From Methylobacterium cerastii (lineage in GTDB: Bacteria > Pseudomonadota > Alphaproteobacteria > Rhizobiales > Beijerinckiaceae), in assembly GCF_022179125.1 (NCBI RefSeq), contig NZ_BPQG01000004.1:181332-245331 (forward strand): a stretch of DNA of 64,000 nucleotides, in the 5' to 3' direction. The notes under the pieces are model-generated. The model saw only the letters and a program-made list of their open reading frames with translations, did no database searches and was not told where the DNA came from. Made by a program: the position numbers and the translations under genes. Shown in pieces: positions 19,704-28,830 of this stretch. Numbering within the stretch: position 1 is the stretch's first letter; each line of letters starts with the position of its first letter.

Positions 19704-20042
19704 TCAGTCGCCGGTGCCGGGGGCGGCGGAGAAGTGGGCCTCGAACTTGCCGGCCACGCCGTCCCAATCCTTGGCGTCGCCGGGCGCGTCCTTCTTCTGG
19801 GTGATGTTCGGCCAGTCCTTTGCGTAGTCGGCGTTGACCTTGAGCCAGGTCTCGAGGTTCGGCTCGGTGTCCGGCTTGATCGCCTCGGCCGGGCATTCCG
19901 GTTCGCAGACGCCGCAATCGATGCACTCGTCGGGGTGGATGACGAGCATGTTCTCGCCTTCGTAGAAGCAGTCCACCGGGCAGACTTCCACGCAGTCCAT
20001 GTACTTGCACTTGATGCAATTGTCGGTGACGACGTAGGTCAT
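19704..20042 (-). CDS. fdxA: Seven-iron ferredoxin FdxA (ferredoxin II)
   Basis: A 112-residue ferredoxin carrying one 3Fe-4S and one 4Fe-4S cluster. Cysteines C9, C12, C17, C21 and C25 lie in the first cluster region and C40, C43, C46, C50 in the classical [12 protein letters not shown] motif. The longer C-terminal extension is typical of the FdxA type found across alphaproteobacteria and Pseudomonas. It transfers electrons in the cytoplasm; the partner is unknown. ATG 20042 is chosen because the upstream extension lacks family similarity. It lies between the S4-protein gene and carD, a gene order shared by many alphaproteobacteria. Confidence 0.96.
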   Translation of the reverse strand: MTYVVTDNCIKCKYMDCVEVCPVDCFYEGENMLVIHPDECIDCGVCEPECPAEAIKPDTEPNLETWLKVNADYAKDWPNITQKKDAPGDAKDWDGVAGKFEAHFSAAPGTGD

Positions 20043-20251
20043 GGTGCGATTTTCGTCCTCGATCCGCGCTGGCCGCATCCGCGGCCGCCGGGGGCTCGAA
20101 CGGTCTCGCGGGCGGGCGAAGGCGCGTTCGGCTTGCGTGTCGACGGGCCCTCGTAGGCGGCCCTTGGATGGGAAGGGCTCTAGCCCCTGCCAAAGGGGCT
20201 GACAAGCGCAGCCATGCCGCAACCTGGCCGCCGCACGGGACTGTGGCTTGT

Positions 20252-20578
20252 CTACAATGATTCCAGGGGCGGGCTGGGCTCTACAGAGAGAGGGGCCGGA
20301 GCCTCGTCGCCCCCGGCGGCGAGGTCCGCGTAGAGCAGCCGGGCGACCGGGGCCGAGCCGCGATGCGTCCCGAGGTCCAGGACCCGCAGGATGAGAGTGG
20401 CGTGGGCGGCGGCGACCGTCAGCACGTCGCCGACGGCCAGCCCCTTGGCCGGCAGGGTGGTCCGCGTCCCGTTGAGGCGGACGTGGCCGTCTTCCACGAG
20501 GCGGGCGGCGAGCGCGCGGGACTTCGCGAACCGCGCGAACCACAGCCACTTGTCCAGCCGCTGCCGCCCTTCCTTCAT
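20252..20578 (-). CDS. S4-domain RNA-binding protein (Hsp15-like)
   Basis: A 108-residue protein with an S4 RNA-binding domain at residues ~6-52 ([39 protein letters not shown]), the same arrangement as heat-shock protein 15, which rescues stalled 50S subunits carrying nascent chains. The C-terminal ~40 residues are Pro/Ala/Glu-rich and likely unstructured. It starts 16 bp after the helicase stop, so the two are probably cotranscribed and may both act on RNA. Confidence 0.88.
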   Translation of the reverse strand: MKEGRQRLDKWLWFARFAKSRALAARLVEDGHVRLNGTRTTLPAKGLAVGDVLTVAAAHATLILRVLDLGTHRGSAPVARLLYADLAAGGDEAPAPLSVEPSPPLESL

Positions 20579-20594
20579 GCAGACCGGCGGTGCC

Positions 20595-23500
20595 TCAGCG
20601 CTTGCCGCCTTCGCCGGATTCTAGCTGCGCCTTCAGGGCGGCGAGCTTGGCGAAGGGCGAATCGGGATCGGGCGCCCGCTCGCGGCGCGGGGGCCGGGCA
20701 TCCGGTCGAGGGCCGGCATGGCGCGGCTCGTCGCGGCGGTCGGGCCGGGCGCCGGGCTCGAAGCGCTCGCGGCGCGGGCCGTCGTGGCGGCGCGGCCCTT
20801 CCGGCCGGCCACCCTCGGGCCGGGGACCATCCTGACGGGGGCCGTCCTGGCGCGGCGGTCGGTCGCGGCCCTCGGTCGCGTGCGGACGGGGCCGGTCGCG
20901 GCCGCCGTCGCGGCGCTGCTCGCCCTCGCGGCGTTCGCCCTGGGGCGCGCCCGGGGCGCCGTCGCGGCCGCGGCCGGCGCCGCGCGGGCGGTTCGGGCGC
21001 GGGTTGGCCTGGCGCTGGTGGCGCTGCAGCGTCCACACCTCGATGGTCGCCGGCTCCTCGGCGACGGCGTCGGCGAGCAGTTCGGACGCGGCCTCGGCGG
21101 GAATTTCCTCGCCGGCGGGTGCGGCTGAACCCTCGTCGGCGGTCTGAAGTACGTCGGTCGAAGCCGACTCCGTGGAAGCCGCGTCGTTCGTCGGCGTGTC
21201 GGCGTGCTCGGAAGCGGTCGCCTCGACGCCCGCATCCTCCTTCGCCGGCTCGACGGCGGCGTCCTCGGCGGGCGCTTCGTCCGGCGCGGCTTCCGCAACG
21301 GGCTCCTCGGCGGCGGGCGCCGCCTCGGGCTCTGGCGTTGCCTTGGGAGCGGGGACGGCCTCTCCGGCCTCCGCCTCGTGCGCGTTCGGCTCGGCCGGTT
21401 CCGAGACGGCGTCCGAGGTCGCCGCCTCGGCGGCCGCAGCCTCGGCGGGGCCGGTCTCGCCGGCTTCAGCTTCAGACGTGGCCTCGGGAGTCGCCTCGGT
21501 CGCACCGTCCGTCGCGCGTGCGACGGGCTGGACCGGCGTCGTCGGGGCGGCGGGCAGCAGCGGCACGGTGATCGCCGGGCCGGGCCGGGTCTCGGCGCTG
21601 TATCCGAGCGAGGTCAGGATCGAGGCGAAATCCTCGCCCGAGCAGCCGACCAGCGAGGTCATGCCGACGGTGGCGACGAACCCGTCCTTGTCGGCGGCGC
21701 CGGGGGGCGGCGCGCCCGGCGTGGTGCCGGGGCGGTAGGAGACGGCGGGACGGATCAGGTCGGCCAGCCGCTCGAGGATGTCGACGCGCACCGCGCGCTC
21801 GCCGCAGACGCGGAAACCCGCGGCGCGGTAGAGGCCCTTGGCGATCTCGGGATCGACCTTGATCGAGGTGCGGCCGGAGCCGGCGAGGTGCCCGATCTCG
21901 TCGAGGCCGCGCTGCTCCAGTCCGCCGTTCTGCAGGGCCCAGAGCTGGGCGGCGAGCGTCCGCGGCGCCGGCTTCAGCAGGGCCGGCAGGAACAGGTGGT
22001 AGGCGCCGAAGCGGACGCCGTGGCGGCGCAGCGCCCCGCGGCCGTCCTGGTCGAGGGTGCGCATCTCCTGCGCCACGCGGGCGCGCTCCAGCACGCCGAG
22101 CGCCTCGACGACCTGGAAGCCGATGCCCTTGGCGAGCCCGGTGAGGTCGGCGGCGGTCTCGATCTCGATCAGCGGCCCGAGCAGGCGCGTCACGTGCGCC
22201 TTCAGCCAGGCGTCGAGCCGCGCCACCACCTTCTCGCGGGCGGGGCCGGCAAGCGCGTCGTCGGCGAGGAGCCGGATCTGGGGGGCGAAGATCTTGTCGC
22301 CGGGCGCCAGCTTGGCCACCGGCGCGCCGGTCCAGCGGATCACGCCGTCGTGGCTCAGCACCAGCGAGGCGTCGGCGGCGGCGGAGAACCGCTCGGCGCG
22401 CGACTCGATCTCGCCGGCGAGCCCCTTCTCGGCGGCGCTGCGCAGCGTCTTGGCCTCGTGGCCTTCGGCGCTGGCATCGGGCACGAACAGGAAGCCGTGG
22501 AGGTGGCCGACATGTTGACCCTCGACGGTCACGTCACCGTCGGGGGTAATCTGGGCTTCGAGCATCGTGTTCTCTCTCAGGCGCCGCATCAGGACGCTGG
22601 TGCGCCGATCGACGAAGCGGCTCGCGAGGCGTTCGTGCAGGGCGTCGGACAGCCTGTCCTCTACCCGACGCGTCTCGCCCTGCCAATGTTCCGGATCGCG
22701 AAGCCAGTCGGGGCGGTTGGCGACGAAGGTCCAGGTGCGTCCGTGGGCGATGCGGCGGGACAGGGTCTCGATGTCGCCGTCGGTGCGGTCGATCATCGCC
22801 ACCTGCTCGGCGAACCAGGTGTCGGGGATGCGCCCGGCCATGCCCTTCATCAGGAAGCGGTAGAGCTCGGCCACGAGGTCGGCATGCACTTGGGGGTGGA
22901 CCTTGCGGTAATCCGGCACCCCGCAGACGTCCCAGAGGCGGCGCACCGCGGACGCGCCGCTCGCCATGGCACGGAAGTCGTCCTCCTTCATCAGGATCTC
23001 GAGGGCCTGCTGGTCCTCGCCCATCGGCGCCCGCGTCAGGCCGGGCTCGCTCGGGTGCACGTCGAGGCTCGCCTGCAACGCGTCGAGCGAGCGGAAGTCG
23101 AGGTCGGGGTTGCGCCATTGCAGGATGCGCAGGGGATCGAAGTCGTGGTTCTCCAGCCGCTCGATCATCTCGGGCTCGAACGGGCGGCAGCGCCCGGTGG
23201 AGCCGAAGGTGCCGTCCGAGAGGTGGCGGCCGGCCCGTCCGGCGATCTGCCCGAGCTCGGCCGGCGTCAGCTTGCGGAAGCGGGTGCCGTCGTACTTCCA
23301 GGTGGCGGCGAAGGCGACGTGGTCGACGTCGAGGTTGAGGCCCATGCCGACGGCGTCGGTGGCGACGAGGTAATCGACGTCGCCCGACTGGTAGAGCTCG
23401 ACCTGCGCGTTGCGGGTGCGGGGCGAGAGCGCGCCGAGCACCACCGCCGCGCCGCCGCGCTGTCGCCGGATCAGCTCGGCGATGGCGTAGACCTCCTCGG

Positions 23501-24056
23501 CCGAGAACGCGACGATCGCGGTGCGCCGCGGCATCCGCCCGAGCTTCTTCTCGCCGGCATAGGTCAGCGTCGAGAGGCGCGGGCGCGTCGTGGTGTGGAC
23601 GTTGGGGATCAGCGACTGCACCAGCGGCAGGATCGTCGAGGAGCCGATCAGCAGGGTCTCCTCGCGCCCGCGCTGGTTCAGCAGGCGATCGGTGAAGACG
23701 TGGCCGCGATCCATGTCGGCCGAGAGCTGGATCTCGTCGATCGCCACGAAGGCCACGTCGAGGTCGCGCGGCATCGCCTCGATGGTGGAGATCCAGTAGC
23801 GCGGCCGGTCCGGCTTGATCTTCTCCTCGCCGGTGACGAGGGCGACCTTGTCGACCCCGACGCGGGCGACGACCCTGAGGTAGACCTCCCGGGCGAGCAG
23901 CCGCAGCGGCAGGCCGATCATCCCGGTGGGATGGGCCAGCATCCGCTCGATCGCCAGGTGCGTCTTGCCGGTGTTGGTCGGCCCCAGAACCGCCGTGACG
24001 CCGCGCGCGCGGGACGAGGGCGGGAGGGAGCGGCGGTGCTGGAGGATCGGAGCCAT
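20595..24056 (-). CDS. SUV3-like ATP-dependent RNA helicase with long disordered tail
   Basis: A 1153-residue protein. Residues ~20-340 form a superfamily-2 helicase core: Walker A GPTNTGKT with K31, motif II IDEIQ near residue 109, a VATDAVGMGLNLD motif and motif VI QIAGRAGRH. The arrangement matches the mitochondrial SUV3/MgpS-like RNA helicases, not DEAD-box enzymes. The middle (~340-790) is a helical SUV3-type domain. From ~830 to the end the chain is low complexity: first Glu/Ala/Pro-rich and acidic, then a strongly basic Arg/Gly/Pro-rich stretch. In mitochondria SUV3 pairs with a 3' exonuclease; a partner here is not identified. ATG 24056 lies near the P-loop, as in relatives. Confidence 0.9.
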   Translation of the reverse strand: MAPILQHRRSLPPSSRARGVTAVLGPTNTGKTHLAIERMLAHPTGMIGLPLRLLAREVYLRVVARVGVDKVALVTGEEKIKPDRPRYWISTIEAMPRDLDVAFVAIDEIQLSADMDRGHVFTDRLLNQRGREETLLIGSSTILPLVQSLIPNVHTTTRPRLSTLTYAGEKKLGRMPRRTAIVAFSAEEVYAIAELIRRQRGGAAVVLGALSPRTRNAQVELYQSGDVDYLVATDAVGMGLNLDVDHVAFAATWKYDGTRFRKLTPAELGQIAGRAGRHLSDGTFGSTGRCRPFEPEMIERLENHDFDPLRILQWRNPDLDFRSLDALQASLDVHPSEPGLTRAPMGEDQQALEILMKEDDFRAMASGASAVRRLWDVCGVPDYRKVHPQVHADLVAELYRFLMKGMAGRIPDTWFAEQVAMIDRTDGDIETLSRRIAHGRTWTFVANRPDWLRDPEHWQGETRRVEDRLSDALHERLASRFVDRRTSVLMRRLRENTMLEAQITPDGDVTVEGQHVGHLHGFLFVPDASAEGHEAKTLRSAAEKGLAGEIESRAERFSAAADASLVLSHDGVIRWTGAPVAKLAPGDKIFAPQIRLLADDALAGPAREKVVARLDAWLKAHVTRLLGPLIEIETAADLTGLAKGIGFQVVEALGVLERARVAQEMRTLDQDGRGALRRHGVRFGAYHLFLPALLKPAPRTLAAQLWALQNGGLEQRGLDEIGHLAGSGRTSIKVDPEIAKGLYRAAGFRVCGERAVRVDILERLADLIRPAVSYRPGTTPGAPPPGAADKDGFVATVGMTSLVGCSGEDFASILTSLGYSAETRPGPAITVPLLPAAPTTPVQPVARATDGATEATPEATSEAEAGETGPAEAAAAEAATSDAVSEPAEPNAHEAEAGEAVPAPKATPEPEAAPAAEEPVAEAAPDEAPAEDAAVEPAKEDAGVEATASEHADTPTNDAASTESASTDVLQTADEGSAAPAGEEIPAEAASELLADAVAEEPATIEVWTLQRHQRQANPRPNRPRGAGRGRDGAPGAPQGERREGEQRRDGGRDRPRPHATEGRDRPPRQDGPRQDGPRPEGGRPEGPRRHDGPRRERFEPGARPDRRDEPRHAGPRPDARPPRRERAPDPDSPFAKLAALKAQLESGEGGKR

Positions 24057-24131
24057 CCCTTCGGCGCTGGGTGCCGCGCGAGCCGTCGAGGCACCGCATG
24101 GCGACGCATCCCGCCCCGGGGGGACGAGGCG

Positions 24132-24464
24132 TCAGTCGGCCGACGGCCTGCGCCGGAACGAGCGATCATATGGGGCGGGCGCCCGCTCTCCGCCAAGGCC
24201 GTAGGCCGATCCGTCGCGATCGGGGATGCCGTAGAGCTCGATCCGCGTCGACGGCCGCCCCGTCTCGATGTCGGCGCAGAGCGTGTCCGGCACGGCGGTG
24301 AGCGGCCCGCGGCGCCGGCCGCGCCCCTCCGTCACCTCGGCCGAGGAGTAGGCGTTTCCGCCGCAGGCGCTGGCGCCGGCCTCGAGCGGTTCGGCCGCGA
24401 CCGGGCGCAGGGGGGCGAGCAGGGCGGCGCCCGCCAGGAGCGCAGCGCGCGCGACGCGGCGCAT
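24132..24464 (-). CDS. Small secreted hypothetical protein
   Basis: A 110-residue protein with a clear signal peptide (RRVARAALLAGAALLAPLRPVAAEP, cleavage near residue 24). The mature part has two cysteines (SACGGN and DTLCADIE), possibly a disulfide in the periplasm, and an Arg-rich C-terminus. I do not recognise a family. It begins two bases after the DUF3108 gene stop and precedes the helicase start by 75 bp, so it is almost certainly cotranscribed with DUF3108. Confidence 0.7.
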   Translation of the reverse strand: MRRVARAALLAGAALLAPLRPVAAEPLEAGASACGGNAYSSAEVTEGRGRRRGPLTAVPDTLCADIETGRPSTRIELYGIPDRDGSAYGLGGERAPAPYDRSFRRRPSAD

Positions 24465-24466
24465 CC

Positions 24467-25345
24467 TCAGCGGCTCGCGAGGCTGCCGGTGGTGGCCGGC
24501 GCCTCGGCGGTGGCGGCGCCGCGCACCCAGCGGGTCGCCTCGATGATGTTGGTGCCGACCGTGGTCCGCACCGAGATCCGGATCGGCACCAGCATCCGCG
24601 TTCCCTCGACGGGCGCGAGCCAGACCGACATGTCGCGGTTCTCCTCCATGAAGCGCACCCCCGGCCGGTCGGGCCGGTGGCCGGCCACCGCCTGGTAGCG
24701 GGCGTTGCAGACCAGCACGGGGCCGGAGTAGCCCGGCTTCTCCACCGCCCGGGTCTCGCCGTAGCTCAGCACCACGTTGAAGCGGGTCGCACCGTCGAAG
24801 ACCGGCAGCGTGCGGTTGCAGTTGTCGGGGTTGGTCAGCTCGCCCGAGGCCTGGGCCGGCATCAGCAGGGCGCTGGCCGGGTCCATGATCCCGCGCTTGT
24901 TGGCGGCGGTCACCGGCACGCGGTCGTCCACGTCGACGAGCGGCGGCGTCACCTCGGACTGGGTGACGTTGCCGTGGGCGAGCGCCATGCGCACGGCGAT
25001 GCCGGAGTTGGCCGTGCGCGTCGCGATCGAGAAGGTGTTGGGCTGCGGCGCGGCGGCGATGATCCCGGCCGAGCGGGCCGAGCCCTGGCCGCCGGTGATC
25101 GCGCCGACGAGGCCGGTCAGCGTCGCCGAGACGTCGACGCGGTACTTCGCGCTCTCGAAGGTGCCGGCCAGCCGCGCGGTGCCGATCGGCAGGCCGGCGA
25201 GCGCGATGCCGTAATCGACGGCGATGCTGGCCGGCGCGGCCTTGCGCTCGCGCGCCTCGGCCGGCGACAGGGCGCCGGCGCCGAGGGCGGCGGCGAGAAC
25301 GAGGCGCATCAGTGGGAAGGCGCTGCGGTTGGGGCGGGCGCTCAT
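24467..25345 (-). CDS. DUF3108 domain-containing secreted protein
   Basis: A 292-residue protein with an N-terminal signal segment (FPLMRLVLAAALGAGALSPAEA) and a mature domain matching DUF3108: IAVDYGIALAGLPIGTARLAG at the start, TVGTNIIEATRWVRG at the end, and mixed beta-strand segments between, as in outer-membrane or periplasmic beta-rich proteins. The gene lies divergent from rpmB, an arrangement common in alphaproteobacteria. Its role is unknown; DUF3108 proteins are sometimes suggested to act at the envelope. Confidence 0.88.
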   Translation of the reverse strand: MSARPNRSAFPLMRLVLAAALGAGALSPAEARERKAAPASIAVDYGIALAGLPIGTARLAGTFESAKYRVDVSATLTGLVGAITGGQGSARSAGIIAAAPQPNTFSIATRTANSGIAVRMALAHGNVTQSEVTPPLVDVDDRVPVTAANKRGIMDPASALLMPAQASGELTNPDNCNRTLPVFDGATRFNVVLSYGETRAVEKPGYSGPVLVCNARYQAVAGHRPDRPGVRFMEENRDMSVWLAPVEGTRMLVPIRISVRTTVGTNIIEATRWVRGAATAEAPATTGSLASR

Positions 25346-25715
25346 GGTCCGAATCGCATCCTCACGAGGTCGTCCGGGCGCCGGGCCCGACGACGCGGCG
25401 CCCTGGGGCTGCCCGGGGGTTGGTTATCGAAGCGACATGGTTAACAGGCCGTTCCGCCGACGCCCAGGGTCCGGGGGCGCGCCGCGGCGCGAGGGCGCCT
25501 GCGTTCAGCCTGTCGCGCTGCGTGCGCCGGCGCCTTCATGACGACGCGATGTCGGGTTTCGCCTTGACGGTCGCGGGCTGTCTCGCCTATAGGCCGCCAC
25601 TCAGACACGACTGCGCAAGGCCTGGAACGACGTTCGGGTGGGGCTGGCCAGTCGGCGCACCCAGCCCATGAGGGCGGGTCGGGATCGCCCAGGAACGAGA
25701 CAGGATAGCGTTATC
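25346..25715. other. 370 bp divergent region between DUF3108 gene and rpmB
   Basis: The region should hold both promoters. A good candidate rpmB promoter is annotated at 25564-25593. The rest is GC-rich with no repeat family member or RNA gene that I can identify. Confidence 0.5.
25564..25593 (+). promoter_or_regulatory. Candidate housekeeping promoter of rpmB
   Basis: TTGACG (25564-25569) and TATAGG (25588-25593) are 18 bp apart, close to the alphaproteobacterial sigma-70 consensus. Transcription would start near 25600, leaving a leader of ~115 nucleotides before rpmB. Confidence 0.55.
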
Positions 25716-26027
25716 ATGGCACGCCGCTGCGAACTCACCGGCAAGGCCGTTCAGGTCGGCCACCTCGTGAGCCATTCGAACCGCAAGACGAAGTGCCGGT
25801 TCCTGCCGAACCTCTGCAACGTCACGCTGACCTCGGACGCGCTGAACCGCCGCGTGCGCCTGCGCGTCACCGCGCATGCGCTTCGCTCGGTCGAGCACCG
25901 CGGCGGCCTCGACGCCTTCCTCGTGAAGGCTCACGAGGTCGAGCTGTCGCAGACGGCCAAGCTGCTCAAGCGCGAGATCCACAAGAAGCTCGGCGAGACC
26001 GCGGCTCCGGAAGCCGTCGCCGCCTGA
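25716..26027 (+). CDS. rpmB: 50S ribosomal protein L28
   Basis: A 103-residue ribosomal protein of the large subunit. The N-terminal [20 protein letters not shown] and the [15 protein letters not shown] block are typical of alphaproteobacterial L28, which is longer at the C-terminus than the E. coli form. ATG 25716 sits after GAACGAGACAGGA, a plausible ribosome-binding site. It is transcribed alone between a promoter at ~25590 and a terminator at 26059-26093. Confidence 0.97.
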   Translation: MARRCELTGKAVQVGHLVSHSNRKTKCRFLPNLCNVTLTSDALNRRVRLRVTAHALRSVEHRGGLDAFLVKAHEVELSQTAKLLKREIHKKLGETAAPEAVAA

Positions 26028-26055
26028 AGCCCTCGCCCTCGGGCGACGCGAGATC

Positions 26056-26817
26056 ATGAACCGCCGCATGGACCCCCATGCCGGCGGTTTTTTCGTGCCC
26101 GCCACGGCGTTCGCCGGCGCGCCGCTCGACGCGATCAAGGGCGCGGCGGCCGTGCTGATGGTCGGCGACCACGTCGACACCATTCTGCTCGACGGCCACG
26201 CCGTCGCCCTGTGGCGGCTCGGGCGGATCGCCTTCCCGCTGTTCTGCGTGGTGTCCGTGCTGCACGTCGTGCGCGGCGCCGATCCCGGCCGCTACGTGCT
26301 GGCGCTGCTCGCCCTCGCGGTGCCGACGCAGGCCATCTACGCTGCCGCCTTCCCCTTCGGCACCACCGAAGGGTCGATCCTGTTCACCCTGGCGGCGGGC
26401 ATCGCGTTCGCGACCGCGCTCGACCGGGCGGGCACCGGGCTTCGTCATGCGGCCCTGGCGCTCGGCCTCGCCGTGGTGCTCCTCGCCCCCGCACTCGCCA
26501 AGACGGCGGTGGATTTCGGCCTCGCCGGCATCCTGCTGCCGGCGGCGATCCTTCTCGCGCTTCGCGAGCCGCGCGCCTACGGCGCCTGGCTCGTCGCCAC
26601 AATCGTCGGTCTGAACTGGCACGGCTGGCACCCGCGGGGCGAAACTCCCTGGATCTCCGCCCTCATCGACGCCGCGACGATCCTCGTCGGCGTCCCGCTG
26701 GTGCTCTTCGTCGCCCTGCGGCTGCGAGGCCGGCCGCGCTTCCTGCCGCCCTACGCGCTCCAGGCGTTCTACCCGGGGCACCTCGCCGTGCTGGTCGCGC
26801 TGCGGGCTCTCACCTGA
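26056..26817 (+). CDS. TraX-family membrane protein
   Basis: Up to 253 residues, with seven or eight hydrophobic helices. The conserved TraX opening LDAIKGAAAVLMVGDHVD and LWRLGRIAFPLFCVV are clear. TraX of plasmid F acetylates pilin, but chromosomal relatives are common acyltransferase-like proteins of unknown substrate; no conjugation genes are near. The ATG at 26056 lies inside the rpmB terminator hairpin, which is suspicious. A GTG at 26095 would remove 13 unconserved residues and begin just after the T run. It could instead be expressed by readthrough from rpmB. The stop at 26815-26817 abuts a repeat element. Confidence 0.82.
   Translation: MNRRMDPHAGGFFVPATAFAGAPLDAIKGAAAVLMVGDHVDTILLDGHAVALWRLGRIAFPLFCVVSVLHVVRGADPGRYVLALLALAVPTQAIYAAAFPFGTTEGSILFTLAAGIAFATALDRAGTGLRHAALALGLAVVLLAPALAKTAVDFGLAGILLPAAILLALREPRAYGAWLVATIVGLNWHGWHPRGETPWISALIDAATILVGVPLVLFVALRLRGRPRFLPPYALQAFYPGHLAVLVALRALT
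26059..26093 (+). terminator. Intrinsic terminator of rpmB
   Basis: AACCGCCGCATGG pairs with CCATGCCGGCGGTT with a one-base bulge and a short ACCC loop, followed by six T (26088-26093). It lies 31 bp after the rpmB stop and overlaps the first codons of the downstream open frame. Confidence 0.85.
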
Positions 26818-26917
26818 AGCATTTTCGAGCGAGGTGGATGCCGGCTCGCGTGAAGACAATGCGATCACACAGTCAGTAAGGGCATTCCCGTGATCCGGGG
26901 ATCATGGAAAATGCTCT
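26818..26917 (-). repeat. About 100 bp interspersed repeat, family C copy 1
   Basis: Its ends are AGCATTTTCGAGCGAGG and CATGGAAAATGCTCT, inverted with respect to each other. The reverse complement is closely similar to 39602-39705, sharing for example GCATTTTCC, TGATC..GGATCA, and CACGCGAGCCGGCATCCACC. It fills the gap between the convergent TraX-like and cobT genes, starting directly after one stop and ending six bases before the other. Confidence 0.88.
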
Positions 26918-26923
26918 CAGGCG

Positions 26924-28825
26924 TCAGCGCCGGCGTCCGCCGAAAGCCCGCATCGGGGCGCGGCCGCCGGCATCCTCCTCGAACAGCTCGGCGAGCTTTT
27001 CGGTCATCGCGCCGCCGAGCTCCTCCGCGTCGATGATCGTCACGGCGCGGCGGTAGTAGCGGGTCACGTCGTGGCCGATGCCGATCGCCAGGAGTTCCAC
27101 CGGCGAGCGCTGCTCGATCTCCTCGATCATCCAGCGCAGGTGCCGCTCGAGGTAGTTTCCGGCGTTGACCGACAGGGTCGAATCGTCGACCGGCGCGCCG
27201 TCCGAGATCACCATCATGATCTTGCGCTGCTCGGGCCGGGCCAGGATGCGCTTGTGCGCCCAGTCCAGCGCCTCGCCGTCAATGTTCTCCTTGAGCAGCC
27301 CCTCGCGCATCATCAGCCCGAGGTTTTTCCGCGCCCGGCGCCAGGGCGCGTCGGCCGACTTGTAGACGATGTGGCGCAGGTCGTTGAGGCGGCCCGGTGC
27401 GTTCGGCTTGCCGGCGGCGAGCCACGCCTCGCGCGACTGGCCGCCCTTCCAGGCGCGGGTGGTGAAGCCGAGGATCTCGACCTTCACGCCGCAGCGCTCG
27501 AGGGTGCGGGCGAGGATGTCGGCGCAGGTCGCCGCCACGGTGATCGGGCGGCCCCGCATCGAGCCCGAGTTGTCGAGCAGCAGCGTCACCACCGTATCGC
27601 GAAAATTGGTGTCCTTCTCCTGCTTGAAGGACAGCGGCTGGAACGGGTCGATGACCACCCGCACGAGGCGCGCCGGGTCGATCTGGCCCTCTTCGAGGTC
27701 GAAGTCCCAAGCACGGTTCTGCTGGGCGAGCAGCCGGCGCTGCAGGCGGTTGGCGAGCCGCCCGACGACGCCCTGGAGATGCGAGAGCTGCTTGTCGAGG
27801 TAGCTGCGCAGCCGCGCGAGCTCCTCGGCGTCGCACAGGTCCTCGGCGTGGATCACCTCGTCGAACTTCGGATTGAACACCCGATAGTCCGGCCCGCGCA
27901 GCTCGTTGGCGGCCTTCGACGGCGGGCGCCAGGATTCGGAGGCTTCTTCCGAATCGGCGTCCTCGGATTCCTCCGGAAGCTCGCCGGACGGCGCGTCGGC
28001 CGCCTCCTGCGCGCCCTCCTCGATGTCGTCGGAGGCCTCTTCCGAGGTCTCGACCTCGGCGCGGTCGCCCTGGCTCTGCTCCTCGGCGTCGCCCTCGCTC
28101 GGGGTCTGCTCGTCGTCCTGGGCCTCGTTCTCGTCGTCGTTCTCGTCGTCCTCGGGGTCGAACGGCGTCTCGTCGGCCATGTCGAGGGAGGACAGCAGCT
28201 CGCGCACGGAGCGGCCGAACCCGCGCTGGTCCTCGATCGAGCCGATCAGACCGTCGAGGTTCGGGCCGGCCTTGTCCTCGATGTGCGCGCGCCACAGCTC
28301 GACGATGCGCTTGGCCGCCTCCGGCGGCTGCTGGCCCGTCAGGCGCTCGCGCACCATCAGGGCGACGGCGTCCTCCATCGGCGCGTCGGCCCGGTCGGTG
28401 ATGTTCTCGTACTTGCCGCCGCGGTGGTAGCGATCCTCCAGCATCGCGGAGATGTTCGAGGCGACGCCCGACATCCGGCGCGAGCCGATCGCCTCGACGC
28501 GGGCCTGCTCGACCGCGTCGAACACCGCACGCGCCGCGGAATTCTCCGGCGCGAGCCGGCGATGGACCGTGATGTCGTGACAGCCGAGGCGCAGCGCCAT
28601 GGCGTCGGCGTTGCCGCGCAGCACCGCCACGTCGGCGACGGTGAGCTTGCGCGGCGGCTCGGGCAGGCGCGCCTTGTCGCCGGTGAGCGCCGGCCGGTCG
28701 GTGGCGTAGGTGACCTCGACCTCGGAGCGCTTGGCGATCGCGCGCAGGCACCCGGCGACCGAGCGCTTCAGGGGCTCGGCGACCGGCTCGCGGCGTTCGC
28801 CGGGCTTGCGGTTGGAGATGGACAT
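26924..28825 (-). CDS. cobT: Aerobic cobaltochelatase subunit CobT
   Basis: A 633-residue subunit of the ATP-dependent enzyme CobNST, which inserts cobalt into hydrogenobyrinic acid a,c-diamide during aerobic cobalamin synthesis. The N-terminal ~210 residues are the CobT-specific domain; residues ~210-310 are extremely acidic (Asp/Glu runs). The C-terminal von Willebrand type A domain has the metal-site motif [11 protein letters not shown] near residue 415 and [11 protein letters not shown] later. CobT works with the AAA+ subunit CobS, encoded just upstream, separated here by a DUF29 gene. The large CobN subunit is not in this window. Confidence 0.96.
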   Translation of the reverse strand: MSISNRKPGERREPVAEPLKRSVAGCLRAIAKRSEVEVTYATDRPALTGDKARLPEPPRKLTVADVAVLRGNADAMALRLGCHDITVHRRLAPENSAARAVFDAVEQARVEAIGSRRMSGVASNISAMLEDRYHRGGKYENITDRADAPMEDAVALMVRERLTGQQPPEAAKRIVELWRAHIEDKAGPNLDGLIGSIEDQRGFGRSVRELLSSLDMADETPFDPEDDENDDENEAQDDEQTPSEGDAEEQSQGDRAEVETSEEASDDIEEGAQEAADAPSGELPEESEDADSEEASESWRPPSKAANELRGPDYRVFNPKFDEVIHAEDLCDAEELARLRSYLDKQLSHLQGVVGRLANRLQRRLLAQQNRAWDFDLEEGQIDPARLVRVVIDPFQPLSFKQEKDTNFRDTVVTLLLDNSGSMRGRPITVAATCADILARTLERCGVKVEILGFTTRAWKGGQSREAWLAAGKPNAPGRLNDLRHIVYKSADAPWRRARKNLGLMMREGLLKENIDGEALDWAHKRILARPEQRKIMMVISDGAPVDDSTLSVNAGNYLERHLRWMIEEIEQRSPVELLAIGIGHDVTRYYRRAVTIIDAEELGGAMTEKLAELFEEDAGGRAPMRAFGGRRR

Positions 28826-28830
28826 GGATG

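Noticed and set aside
20595-24698. Very long open frames opposite to real genes, such as on the plus strand over the helicase and on the minus strand over the hybrid kinase
   Set aside because: High GC removes stop codons from antisense frames. Their translations are Arg/Gly/Ala filler or His/Asp-rich mirrors without domains, while the opposite strand holds clear motifs.
26056-26817. TraX-like gene as evidence of a conjugative element
   Set aside because: No relaxase, mating-pair or partition genes are near; chromosomal TraX relatives are common.
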